Below are positions 38,319 through 47,824 of a stretch of DNA of 64,000 nucleotides, piece by piece. Source of the stretch: Pleurocapsales cyanobacterium LEGE 06147 (GTDB taxonomy: Bacteria; Cyanobacteriota; Cyanobacteriia; Cyanobacteriales; Xenococcaceae); contig JADEWQ010000015.1 of assembly GCA_015207585.1 (NCBI GenBank), positions 1 through 64,000 on the forward strand, written 5' to 3'. The notes under the pieces are model-generated. The model ran no database searches. It saw nothing but the letters and a program-made list of their open reading frames with translations, and was not told the DNA's origin. The position numbers and the translations under genes were made by a program. The first letter of the stretch is position 1. The number at the start of each line of letters is the position of its first letter.

Positions 38319-40916
38319 ATGAAAACAAGACAGCGAGCGAGAATTAGCGGAGTATCGGTTATCAAAACAGCAGCGTTGACAAGTTGTTCTCTTATTACTT
38401 TTCTATTGGTTCGACCTTCTTGGGCAGAAACAAACTCAGAAGCGGCTATAAGACAACCCATAGAAAAAAACAATGCTTCGGTTCTTCATCTCCAAGAACT
38501 CGATCTCCCTGCCAGTTCCCTTAAAGAGTGGCTTGCCCAGTCTTTAACAAGAGTCACGGGAGTCAGACTCAATCAAACCGATGATGAATTAGAAGTAATC
38601 TTAGAAACCCCGACAGGAGAACAATTAGTCCCGTTAATTCTCTCTGAAGGCAATAATCTGGTAATTGATATTCTCGATGCAACCTTAGCTTTACCAACAG
38701 GAAGTGAATTTAGGGAAACCAATCCCGCAGATGGGATTACAGAAATCACCGTAATCCAAGTAGATGCTACTAGCATTCGCTTAACAATTACGGGGGAAAA
38801 ACAAGCACCCACCACCGAAGTAATTCCCTCTAGGCAAAATTTAGTCTTGAGCGTGACTCCTGAAGAGACTAAAGCCGAAACCGAACTAGATGAGGAAATT
38901 GAAGTGATTGCCACTGGAGAGGGACAAGAAGATGATTACTACGTACCCAATGCAGGGGTTACCCGTACCGATACGCCAATTATCGATACTCCTGGAACAG
39001 TTCAGGTAGTACCTCGTCAGGTAATTGAAGATCAAGGGGCGAATGAATTACGCGATGCCTTAAGCAGAAATGCTGCGGGCGTAGTTACAAATAGTCCACC
39101 GAGATCTGCTTTTAATAACGTGCTGATTCGTGGTTTTGATGTTTCTTCAAATTTTTTGAGGAACGGCATTCCAGAATCTTTTTTCGCTCTTACACCACCG
39201 AGAGATTTGAATAATGTGGAGCGATTAGAAGTTTTGTCGGGACCAGCTTCTGTAATCGGAGGTCAAATTTCCCCAGGAGGCATTGTTAATATTGTTACCA
39301 AACAGCCTCTATCGTCGCCCTTCTACGAACTATCGGCTAGCTATGGCAGTTTTAACACTTATGAAATTGCTTCTGATTTTTCCGGTCCATTTAACAACAA
39401 CAATACCTTAGGATATCGTCTCAATGCTTCTTTCTATCATTCCGACACGTCTATTGATATAGATGAAGTCGATATTGACCGTTTTTCCATCGCACCAGTC
39501 CTTAGCTGGCAAATTGGCGAGCAAACTCAACTCAGCTTTGAAGGGCTGTATCTAGACTTGCGAACTCCCCAACGAATTGGATTGCCTGCTGTAGGAACGG
39601 TTATAGATAATCCCAATGGGGAAGTTCCAAGAGACCGGTTTATTGGAGAACCTGATTTTGATGGCAACGATCGCCAAATTACACAGATAGGGTATGACCT
39701 AGAGCATAGTTTCAGCAACAACTGGTCGTTGCGCCATGCTTTTCGTTACTCTAATTTTCAGCTAGAGCAAAGAGAGGCATTTGTTGAGGGACTACAGGAT
39801 GATTTACGAACGATAGAGCGATCCGGTGATTTATTCATTGACGATATTAATAATTATCAAACCACTGCTTATATAACTGGTGAATTTGAGACGGGTATTA
39901 TTAATCATCAATTATTAGCAGGTGTTGATTATGTCTTTGAAGAAGAATTTTTTGAATTTGAATTTTTTGAAATAGATCCCATAGACCTTTTTGAGCCAGA
40001 GTTTACAGGTCTAGGAGATCCAATTCCTGACAGTAGAGGGAGAAGTAGAAATACAAACGATGGAGTGGGAATTTATTTGCAAGACCAACTTAAAATGTTT
40101 GACGATCGCTTAATCTTGGTTCTCGGTGGACGGGTTGATTTCGTCGGTTCTTCAACTAAAGATTTGCTCGATGAATCTTCGGAAGCTGAATCTCAGGATG
40201 ACACCGCCTTTAGTCCTAGAGTTGGAATTCTGTATAAACTTGTGGATAATATCTCTCTCTACGGCAGCTTTAGTCGCTCTTTTCAACAAGTGACAGGTAG
40301 AAGTGCTACAGGGGAAGTTTTTAAACCTTCCCGCGGCACTCAATACGAAGTAGGTGTCAAAGCTGACTGGCTTGATAATCGCTTATTTACGACTATAGCT
40401 TTTTACGATTTAACTCTCTCCAATTTAACGACATTCGATCCTGAAAATCCTCAGTTTGATGTTCAAACAGGGGAACAAAATAGTCAAGGAATTGAATTAG
40501 TAACAACGGGAGAAATTTTGCCAGGTTGGAATGTGATTGCCTCCTATACCTACACTGATGCCAAAATTACCGAAGATAATAATTTTACTGTAGGCAATTC
40601 CCTACCTAACGTCCCCAAAAATGCGGCGAGTTTGTGGACTACCTATACAATCTCCAAAGGTAGTTTACAAGGATTGGGGTTTGGTTTTGGTCTGTTTTAT
40701 ATTGGCGAAAGAGAAGGGGATTTAGACAATTCTTTTCAGCTTAATGACTATCTAAGAACTGATGCTGCTCTTTTCTATCGCAGGGAAAAATTAAATCTTG
40801 CTCTGAATGTGAAAAACTTATTTGATATTAACTATATTGAATTTTCTGATGACGATCTCAGAGTTTATCCCGGTGAACCGTTGACAGTAGAACTGTCTGT
40901 CAGATACCAGTTTTGA
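38319..40916 (+). CDS. AMIN-domain TonB-dependent siderophore receptor
   Basis: The 865-residue outer-membrane receptor is intact. It has an N-terminal signal peptide (hydrophobic core TAALTSCSLITFLLV, then SWAE), an AMIN domain (about 50-190, LQELDLPASSLKEW...), a TonB-box-like EEIEVIATGE near 193 and the plug domain (TPGTVQVVPRQVIEDQGANELRDAL). A 22-strand-type barrel follows, ending in the typical aromatic C-terminus (VELSVRYQF). It is divergent from the siderophore operon, which fits import of the ferric siderophore made there. Family members of this AMIN-plug type are cyanobacterial ferri-siderophore receptors. It is the only undamaged receptor of the three present here. No strong ribosome binding site is seen before the ATG. 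Confidence 0.93.
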   Translation: MKTRQRARISGVSVIKTAALTSCSLITFLLVRPSWAETNSEAAIRQPIEKNNASVLHLQELDLPASSLKEWLAQSLTRVTGVRLNQTDDELEVILETPTGEQLVPLILSEGNNLVIDILDATLALPTGSEFRETNPADGITEITVIQVDATSIRLTITGEKQAPTTEVIPSRQNLVLSVTPEETKAETELDEEIEVIATGEGQEDDYYVPNAGVTRTDTPIIDTPGTVQVVPRQVIEDQGANELRDALSRNAAGVVTNSPPRSAFNNVLIRGFDVSSNFLRNGIPESFFALTPPRDLNNVERLEVLSGPASVIGGQISPGGIVNIVTKQPLSSPFYELSASYGSFNTYEIASDFSGPFNNNNTLGYRLNASFYHSDTSIDIDEVDIDRFSIAPVLSWQIGEQTQLSFEGLYLDLRTPQRIGLPAVGTVIDNPNGEVPRDRFIGEPDFDGNDRQITQIGYDLEHSFSNNWSLRHAFRYSNFQLEQREAFVEGLQDDLRTIERSGDLFIDDINNYQTTAYITGEFETGIINHQLLAGVDYVFEEEFFEFEFFEIDPIDLFEPEFTGLGDPIPDSRGRSRNTNDGVGIYLQDQLKMFDDRLILVLGGRVDFVGSSTKDLLDESSEAESQDDTAFSPRVGILYKLVDNISLYGSFSRSFQQVTGRSATGEVFKPSRGTQYEVGVKADWLDNRLFTTIAFYDLTLSNLTTFDPENPQFDVQTGEQNSQGIELVTTGEILPGWNVIASYTYTDAKITEDNNFTVGNSLPNVPKNAASLWTTYTISKGSLQGLGFGFGLFYIGEREGDLDNSFQLNDYLRTDAALFYRREKLNLALNVKNLFDINYIEFSDDDLRVYPGEPLTVELSVRYQF

Positions 40917-40952
40917 GATTCTCTTCTGGAGCAACTCCTAAGTTACAGCAAA

Positions 40953-41312
40953 ATGTTGAGTAGTTTGAGGATCGGGAAATTTAAGAGAATACGAGAGTTA
41001 ATCTTTCAATGGCATCGTTACTTAGGCTTAGTTCTAGGTATTTTAATAGCGATTGCCAGTTTAACAGCAAGCATGACGATCGTACTAGCCGACACCTGGG
41101 AAATCCGCACCCTAGGCAAAATTGAACCCATTGTTCCCCAAACAGAACAGCTATCATTAGGCGCGCTCGCCTCTCTTGCGGAATTTGCCTATGGAAATCA
41201 GGGAGAGTTCCAACCGCTGGGATTAGCTCTAACGATTTTGTTTATTACTGGCTGTTATCGTCGTCGCCATACAACTAAAACTCAAACTACTAGAAAACTA
41301 ATCGAGCGATGA
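40953..41312 (+). pseudogene. PepSY-type membrane protein, internally deleted
   Basis: The 119-residue frame begins as a PepSY-associated transmembrane protein of the kind often found next to TonB receptors in iron regulons (FQWHRYLGLVLGILIAIASLTASM, first helix about residues 22-48). After residue about 80 (LGALASLAEFA) the sequence jumps to a C-terminal helix (PLGLALTILFITGCYRRRH). The middle of the protein, normally around 250 residues with further helices and PepSY domains, is absent while the reading frame stays open. It begins 36 bp after the intact receptor and overlaps the next frame by 4 bp. It is probably a non-functional remnant, although a two-helix protein could still be made. 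Confidence 0.7.
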
Positions 41313-42729
41313 AATCTTTACAAAGATTGGCAAAAAATATTATTAACAGAGCTATTTCTACTTACTTAGTAACAGTTACTAATCTTCTTTTGTTACTGAC
41401 ATCTCATCCTACATTAGCTAATCCTACCAATCTAGAATCTTTGCAAATTTTACATCCAACTATTATTCCTGAATGGTTATCTTGGGGAAAGTAAATTTCT
41501 CGCCAAATATAAATAAACATAATAATATTAACCTCGATCGCTCTTCTCAAGCATTGACAAATGGGAATTGGACGATCGCTGATTCTTTTCGGGCTGCTTA
41601 TATTAGTTGGGATCGAACCAACAATTTATCTAGCTCTCAAACCCAAAATGAACTGGAAAAAGAACGCTATTTTGATTACGGAGAGTTTCCTTTAGAAGAA
41701 TTTTACAGTTTAATTATAGAAACAACTCAAGATTTTCAAACAGGCAATTTAAACCATGAAACTATTATTGGAGTAGAAGTTATTAAAAATCCTTTTATCC
41801 TCTTCGGTGAATCCATTGAACCTTCTAGTTATGCTCTTGAGATTCTAACTAATTCTCTTCTGCCAAGTCCTTATTTAGCGAGGGATTTTGTTAGTAAAAA
41901 AAACTATTTGGGATTATTTATCGAACATGAAATTAACCTAAGCGATCGCCTATCCTTTAATTTTGAAGGAACTTTAGATGTAGTAATTGACGATACTATA
42001 GATATTCCCGAAATACCTTTTGTCGAACCCACTGAGAACAATAATTTTTATCCGGAAATCGCTTTAGACTATCAGCTAACCGATAAGATTTGGCTATTTG
42101 CTAGTTTTGAATATGCTGCCGAACCTATTGCAGGAACTGATGCTAGAGATCTACCCTTGCGAGCGGAAATATACAGGGGTTTTGAAGTAGGAATTGAAAC
42201 CGAACTGAGTAATAACTGGTTAGCAACCCTTTCTTTTTACCACGAAACTCAAAATAACATTACTACCATCGACCCGAACGAACCAGACTTCAATTTACAG
42301 ATTAACCAGCAAATTAGCCAGTCATGGATAGGGGAACTTAGAGGAGAAATAACTCCTGGTTGGTGGGTATATGGGTTTTATACCTATACCGATGCCACTG
42401 TTACCAAAGACGAAGAAATTCAGATAGGGAATCAAGTTGAAGGAGTAGCCCGTCATAGCGGTGGTTTCTGGACTAGCTATGAAATTACTCGAGGTTCATG
42501 GCAGGGTTGGGGTTTTGGTGGGGGGATTTTGGTAAATGGCGATCGCCCCGGAGATACGACAAATAGTTTTACTTTACCCAGTTATTTACAAACTGATGCA
42601 GCTATTTTCTATTCTCAAAACAATTTTAAAGCAGCAATCAGCGTTCAGAATTTATTTAATGCAGGGGTAGATAATGATGGGGAGGCAACACCGCGATCGC
42701 TTTTTAGCACGCTATGGTTTCAATTTTAA
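41309..42729 (+). pseudogene. TonB-dependent receptor lacking plug and first barrel strands
   Basis: Two overlapping frames make up a broken receptor. The first (41309-41494) encodes a signal peptide-like start (YLVTVTNLLLLLTSHPTLA) and stops. The second (41473-42729, different frame) encodes only the later half of the barrel: LRGEITPGWWVYGFYTYTDATVTKDEEIQIGNQ, AAISVQNLFNAGV, and the terminal TLWFQF. Alignment with the intact neighbour shows that the AMIN domain, TonB box, plug and early strands are missing. Secretion and function are unlikely. The remnant continues a series of decayed uptake genes. Confidence 0.8.
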
Positions 42730-42829
42730 AGTTCAATAATTTCAGAACGTAGATTTAAAATCAACTCATAGAATTAATCAAAATTATTGTCAATTACTCT
42801 TTGCATATATTTACAAGGTAAATTGTTGT

Positions 42830-42924
42830 ATCTAGCGAGCAAACTTGAATAAAAGCTAATTTTTTGAGAAACAAGTTGGAAATACTATATAGTTTATTGA
42901 GAATAGTTTTTACCTGAAAAACTA
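42830..42924 (+). promoter_or_regulatory. Upstream block shared with first TonB receptor, plus small inverted repeat
   Basis: The spacer 42730-42963 carries the block shared with 38201-38265 (ATCTAG, AATAAAAGCTAA, GAAA-AAGT, AAATACT-TAT-GTTTATTGA). Just after it lies a perfect 8-bp inverted repeat TAGTTTTT (42904-42911) / AAAAACTA (42917-42924) with a 5-nt loop. The arrangement resembles the intact receptor's promoter, suggesting common regulation or a duplicated receptor unit. Confidence 0.6.
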
Positions 42925-42963
42925 ACGCGCAATTTAACTGTTAACTGTGTGAGGAACCAGAAC

Positions 42964-45255
42964 TTGAAATCAATCCAATCTAGCTTTTATATATTCAAAT
43001 TAAGCTCAATCATTTTATTAGCAGCTATTAACCCTGTTGCTGCTGAGGCAATAAAGAATCATTCTGATTTAGGAGCGACAACTCAAATTAAGGAAAGTCG
43101 CGATCGAGTTTCTACCTCGGCAAGAGATTTACTGTCGCAAGAGAAAAAACAAGGAGACTGGGAGATAGTTAGAGCAGAGGAGACTTTTTTAGACACGGAG
43201 ACACGGAGACGCAGAGACGCGGGGAGAAGAGAGAGAGAAATGTATTTCCCTAATTCCCCAGTCTCCCAATTTCCTAATCAAGCGTCTGTAGTCGATCTAA
43301 AGCAAAATGATCTCAGCGGTACGGCTGCCGATCTTGTGGCTCAGGGAGTGACGCGGGTTACGGGAGTACAGATTAATCAAACCGAGTCGGGATTAGAGTT
43401 AGTCTTAGAAACTGTAGCGGGAAGTGAAAGATTAGTCCCGTTAATTTTGCCTGAAGGGAACGAGCTGGTAATCGATCTTCTCGATGCAACCTTGGCATTC
43501 TCGATTAGAAATGGCGTAACCAAACTCAACCCCGCACCAGGGATTAATCGGATTACTGTTAACCAAGCCGATGAAAATAGTATTCGGGTAAGGATTACGG
43601 GAGAAAACCAAGCACCAAGCGCGGAAGTAGTTCCAGGAGGAGACGATCTAGTTTTAAGCATCACTCCTGAAAGTACCATCGCAGAACAAGAACCAGATGA
43701 AGAGATTGAAGTTATCGCTACGGGTGAAGCAGAAGATGATGATTATTACGTTCCCGATGCAAGTACTGCAACACGAACCGAAACACCGCTATGGGATATT
43801 CCAGCCTCGGTTCAAGTCGTACCCCAAGAAGTGATCGAAGACCAAGGTGCAACTAATGTTCGAGAAGTAGTGCGAAATGTCGCTGGCGTTACATTTGCTG
43901 ATTCAATTGGAAATCGTGCCGAGCGATTTAATCTTCGTGGTTTTCAAGCAGAGCAATTTCTTAACGGGATTCGCGAAGACACAGTTTTCTCGAATCGTAC
44001 TCAACAAGATTTAGCTAATATCGAGCGCGTTGAAGTTCTTAAAGGACCAGCCTCCGTCTTGTTTGGACGTGCTGAGCCATCGGGGATTATTAACTTTATC
44101 ACCAAACAGCCCTTGCTCGAACCCTACTACAATCTTGAGTTTACGGCTGGCAATTTTGATTTTTATCGACCATCATTAGATATTTCAGGTCCCCTAACGG
44201 ATAATAAAAAGTTAGCGTATCGCTTAAATGTCGCCTATGAAAATGCAGGTAGCTTTCGAGATTTTATTGATACGGAAAGAATTTTTGTTGCACCAGTCCT
44301 CGCCTGGCAAATTAGTCCAGATACCGAGTTTACCGCAGAGTTTAGCTATCTCAATGACAATAGACCGATAGATAGAGGATTAGTAGTACTAAGCGACGAT
44401 GAGGTTGCTGATGTTCCTCTTAGTAGAACGTTTACAAATGGGGAAGATATTGAGTACGAACAAACTAAGGTATCACTCTATTTCGACCATCGCTTTAATT
44501 CCACCCTATCCTTACGTTCTGCTTTCCGCTATACCGATTTAAACGAAATAAGCACAGACGAAACGGATGTAGAACCTATTGAATTGCTTGATGATAGATT
44601 TCTTACTTTACAGCAATTTGGTACCGATGGGGACACTGAGAATTCTGAAACTTATACCTTTCAGACTGATTTAACCGCTGAGTTTAACACTGGTTCGATT
44701 CAGCACAAAGTTTTACTTGGTTTGGAATATGCAGAAGTAGACAATACGTTCTTTTCTGAGGTTCGAGATGCTGGGGTCGTTGACATCTTTGATTTTGACG
44801 TTGATGATATTGTAATTGGTGACGAGGTAGAGTTCGTGTTCGATGGAGCCAGTGATATCTCTAGCTTTGGCATTTATTTACAAGACCAAGTTACCCTACT
44901 CGAAAATCTCAAGTTGGTTGTCGGAGGTAGGTTTGATACTTACACAGAAGAAAGCAGTTTTTTGGGTGAAGTAACAGAAGCAGAAGCAGATGCTTTCTCC
45001 CCTCGCGTTGGTATAGTCTATCAACCCATACAGCCAGTTTCACTGTATGCCAGCTATACTCGCTCGTTTACTCCTGTCGGCGGTACGGATGTGGAAGGAG
45101 AGCCATTCGATCCCCAACGGGGAACAGGGTTGGAACAGGGTTTGAAATTGGGGTGAAAACCGAAATTATTGAAGATCGTCTTGCTTCAACTTTAGCTTTT
45201 TACGATACAACTTTAACTAATGTAACCACAGAAGATCCTGCCAATCCTAATTTTG
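42964..45255 (+). pseudogene. AMIN-TonB receptor broken by an 11-bp duplication and 3' truncation
   Basis: I choose the TTG at 42964 as start because GAGGA lies 9 nt upstream and it gives a signal peptide (KLSSIILLAAINPVAAEA); a GTG at 42949 is in frame. The product has an AMIN domain, the EEIEVIATGE box, a plug and most of a barrel. It then stops at 45156, because GGAACAGGGTT is present twice in tandem (45121-45142). Removing one copy restores QRGTGFEIGVKT and continues in the frame of 45153-45255 to NPANPNF-like residues. There the receptor sequence ends abruptly and a binding-protein gene begins. About 100 C-terminal residues are missing. A repeat-rich charged insert lies near 43160-43262. 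Confidence 0.85.
45121..45142 (+). repeat. 11-bp tandem duplication causing a frameshift
   Basis: The unit GGAACAGGGTT occurs at 45121-45131 and immediately again at 45132-45142. The extra 11 bases shift the receptor frame and create the TGA ending at 45156. With one copy removed, the translation matches the corresponding segment of the intact receptor (GTQYEVGVK). Confidence 0.92.
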
Positions 45256-45978
45256 AGCACCTCCATCGACGGAACTTTTCCCGATTATTTAGAAGAAGAG
45301 AACGTCAAAGATATTACTATTATTGGCAACGACAACCAGCCTGATTTAGAAGCGATTTTAAGGCTCAAACCTGACTTGATTTTAGGTTCAAAGGTTGTGG
45401 CTTCTCGCCAACAGTATCAACTGCTATCGCAGATTGCCCCAACCGTGTTTACTGAAGGTAGCGGTCGCAGAACCGACTGGCAGCAGAACTTTCAGTTATA
45501 TGCTGAGGCACTGGGTAAGCCTGAGCTAGCAAAACAGTTACTAGGACGCTATCAGCAGCGGGTTCAACAGCTACGCCAAAAGATACCTCGCCCACAAACT
45601 ATGACAATCTCTGTGCTGGCTAGTTACAGCAATAATCTCGGTGCTTATACAACCAGCAGTTTCTCAGGCTCGATACTGCATGATATCGGGTTTTCTCGTC
45701 CTCCCGCTCAAAACATTACTCGAACCCATTATCTTGATTTATCGGCTGAAGCTTTAGATGAACTCGATGGTGATTATATTTTCTTGATCTACGACCCCCG
45801 CCCCGGCGAAATATCAAAAAAGGAATTGATCGCTAATCCATTGTGGTCCCAGCTTGAGGCGGTTCAGAAAGATCGAGTGTGTGAAGTGCCAGATGAGGCT
45901 TGGGCAGCAGGTCGCAGTCTGTTAGCAGCGAATCAGATTTTGACAGATGTGGAAATGTGTTTGACTCAAGCAAACTGA
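45256..45978 (+). pseudogene. FecB/FhuD-like siderophore-binding protein, N-terminus lost
   Basis: The frame encodes the C-terminal three quarters of a periplasmic iron-siderophore ABC-transporter binding protein: QPDLEAILRLKPDLILGSK, then the central helix region (QLLGRYQQRVQQL) and the second lobe ending ADVEMCLTQ-like. The lipoprotein signal and roughly the first 60-80 residues are absent. The frame is entered directly from receptor sequence at about 45255, with only a TTG (45253) as possible start. Without export signal the product should not reach the periplasm. No permease or ATPase gene accompanies it in this window. Confidence 0.8.
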
Positions 45979-46070
45979 GTGTTTGTTCGATCGCTATACA
46001 AAAGGTTTTCATACGAAAAAGATACTTCGATTGAGTTGCATAATTCGTCCCTCTACTTCAAAAAAACAAA

Positions 46071-47411
46071 GTGCGTAAATTCTTTCTCATATGGTTCGGT
46101 CAACTAGTTTCTACTATCGGTAGCTACATGACCGACTTTGCCCTAACACTCTGGGCTTGGGAACTAACGGGTTCGGCAACGGCTCTAGCTTTAATGGGAT
46201 TTTTCTCGTCATTTCCCAGTATTTTTGTTTCGCTATTTGCGGGCATCATAGTCGATCGTGTCAACCGTAAACATTTAATGATGTTAGGAGATGCGATCGC
46301 TGCTATTTCAACTCTAGGAATTTTAATTCTTCATCTGTCAGGAAATCTGGCTATTTGGCATTTATATTTGGCTGCATCGGTTAATGGTGGTTTTGGTCAG
46401 ATTCAAAAATTAGCTTATTCCGCTTCTATTACGCTCCTGGTAACACCCTTGAACTATACTCGTGCCAATAGCATGAACTCTGCGGTTCACTATGGCTCGA
46501 ATATCGTTGCCCCTGCGATCGCTGGTGTGCTTTATCCGATTATTGGTTTGGGAGGTATTTTACCTATCGATCTTGCGACTTTTGGAGTGGCGATCGCTAC
46601 TTTAGTGTGGATACGGATTCCTCAACCATCTGAGAAGCAGAGGAGGCAGAGGAAGAGGGGAAGACGGGGAGTCAAAGGTACAGTGGGAATGTTTTGGCAG
46701 GAGATTACTTTTGGAATTCGTTATCTTTGGCAACAGAATAGTTTGCGCACTTTACTGTTGGTTACAGTATCGTTTTGGTTTGCTCACGATCTCGGTGGAG
46801 CAATCGACAATCCGATGATTTTAGCTCGTTCTAATAACAATTCTCAGGCTCTAAGTACGATCCTCTCTCTTGCAGGTATTGGGGGTGTTACTGGTGCAGT
46901 AGTATTGAGTGCCTGGGGCGGTACAAAACGTCGTGTTAATGGAATGCTTGCGGGATTTATGGGGGCTGGTGTTGCGAAAGCGGTATTCGGTTTGGGTCAA
47001 AGTCTGAGCGTTTGGCTACCCGCTCAATTTTGTTCTTCCCTTAACTTTCCCCTATTGGGTAGTTCGGAAACGGCATTATGGATGGAAGCTACTTCCCCAA
47101 AACTTCAGGGACGAGTTTTTGCTGCTAATTCTTTAGTTTTGCAGTTGGTAAGCGCGTTCGCCACCTTGATAGCAGGACCGTTGAGCGATCGCTTTTTAGA
47201 ACCAGCGATGCAGTCAGAAACTATTTTAAGTTCACTGTTTGCTCCTATTTTTGGTAACAGTGCGGGTGCGGGTATGGCATTACTGTATGTATCTTGTGCG
47301 ATCACCATGTTTTTAGTTGGTGCAGTTGGCTATCGATTACCGCAACTGAATAGATTAGAAAATACGGCGTTGCTGAAAATTAATGATAAATGTTACAAGA
47401 TAAAAAGATGA
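46071..47411 (+). CDS. MFS transporter, EntS-like siderophore exporter candidate
   Basis: The 446-residue protein has about 12 predicted transmembrane segments and the MFS signature loop DRVNRKHLMMLGD between helices 2 and 3. It resembles the MFS_3/EntS group, which exports siderophores such as enterobactin. The start is GTG (RKFFLIWFGQLVS, a typical opening for this group). The central cytoplasmic loop contains a low-complexity basic insert (SEKQRRQRKRGRRGVKG) encoded by a GAGG/GAGAAG repeat near 46625-46680. The last about 10 residues (INDKCYKIKR) read into adjacent IS DNA, so the C-terminus may have been altered. Its position downstream of the uptake genes suggests that it exports the product of the NRPS/PKS operon. 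Confidence 0.85.
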   Translation: MRKFFLIWFGQLVSTIGSYMTDFALTLWAWELTGSATALALMGFFSSFPSIFVSLFAGIIVDRVNRKHLMMLGDAIAAISTLGILILHLSGNLAIWHLYLAASVNGGFGQIQKLAYSASITLLVTPLNYTRANSMNSAVHYGSNIVAPAIAGVLYPIIGLGGILPIDLATFGVAIATLVWIRIPQPSEKQRRQRKRGRRGVKGTVGMFWQEITFGIRYLWQQNSLRTLLLVTVSFWFAHDLGGAIDNPMILARSNNNSQALSTILSLAGIGGVTGAVVLSAWGGTKRRVNGMLAGFMGAGVAKAVFGLGQSLSVWLPAQFCSSLNFPLLGSSETALWMEATSPKLQGRVFAANSLVLQLVSAFATLIAGPLSDRFLEPAMQSETILSSLFAPIFGNSAGAGMALLYVSCAITMFLVGAVGYRLPQLNRLENTALLKINDKCYKIKR

Positions 47412-47605
47412 AATGTCCTAGATGCAACTCAACCAAAATTAGGAAAAATGGTCGTCGTCAAACAAAACAATGTTTCCAATGTCGAGTTTGCGGTCGACAA
47501 TTGGTAGAATCACCAAAATTTCAGCCTTATTCAGAAGAGATCGAACAACTGTGTTTCAAAATGTATCTCAATGGTATGGGCTTACGAGGCATCGAAAGAG
47601 TTACA
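47408..47605 (+). mobile_element. IS1-like transposase InsA fragment
   Basis: The first 66 codons encode the zinc-ribbon and HTH start of an IS1-family transposase (KCPRCNSTKIRKNGRR, CRVCGRQLVE, then YLNGMGLRGIERVT). The coding match ends abruptly at about 47605, and what follows is MFS-type sequence. No terminal inverted repeats or the InsB catalytic part are present, so it is an inactive scrap. Confidence 0.75.
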
Positions 47606-47608
47606 CTC

Positions 47609-47793
47609 ACGCTCTTACTAATATGGGGCAAGAATTGAGCTTTGGCTGGCTATTTGGTACGGTAAAAGGTTCGGGAATAGCACTGCTATACGTTGTTTGT
47701 GCTTTGGCTATGTTGTTGATTGGGTTAAGCGGATATGCCTTTCGTGCGCTGCGCGATGTCGAAATACTTGTCCCCGATAGCGATCGCTGTTAA
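47609..47793 (+). pseudogene. C-terminal tail of a second MFS exporter
   Basis: About 60 codons (ELSFGWLFGTVKGSGIALLYVV..., then ALAMLLIGLSGY) align with the end of the 46071-47411 protein (LSSLFAPIFGNSAGAGMALLYV...). The two tails are clearly paralogous but not identical. This suggests a tandem pair of exporters, of which the second was deleted and marked by the IS1-like scrap. Confidence 0.75.
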
Positions 47794-47796
47794 TTT

Positions 47797-47814
47797 TACT
47801 AAATACAGTTAGTA
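47797..47814. terminator. Weak stem-loop between convergent genes
   Basis: TACTAA and TTAGTA pair around a 6-nt loop and are followed by TTTCTT on the plus strand. It sits between the MFS tail and the convergent DUF3102 gene. The stem is short, so termination activity is uncertain. Confidence 0.3.
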
Positions 47815-47824
47815 TTTCTTGAAT

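Noticed and set aside
42949-42963. GTG at 42949 as start of the third receptor
   Set aside because: GAGGA lies correctly placed for the TTG at 42964, which also gives a cleaner signal peptide.
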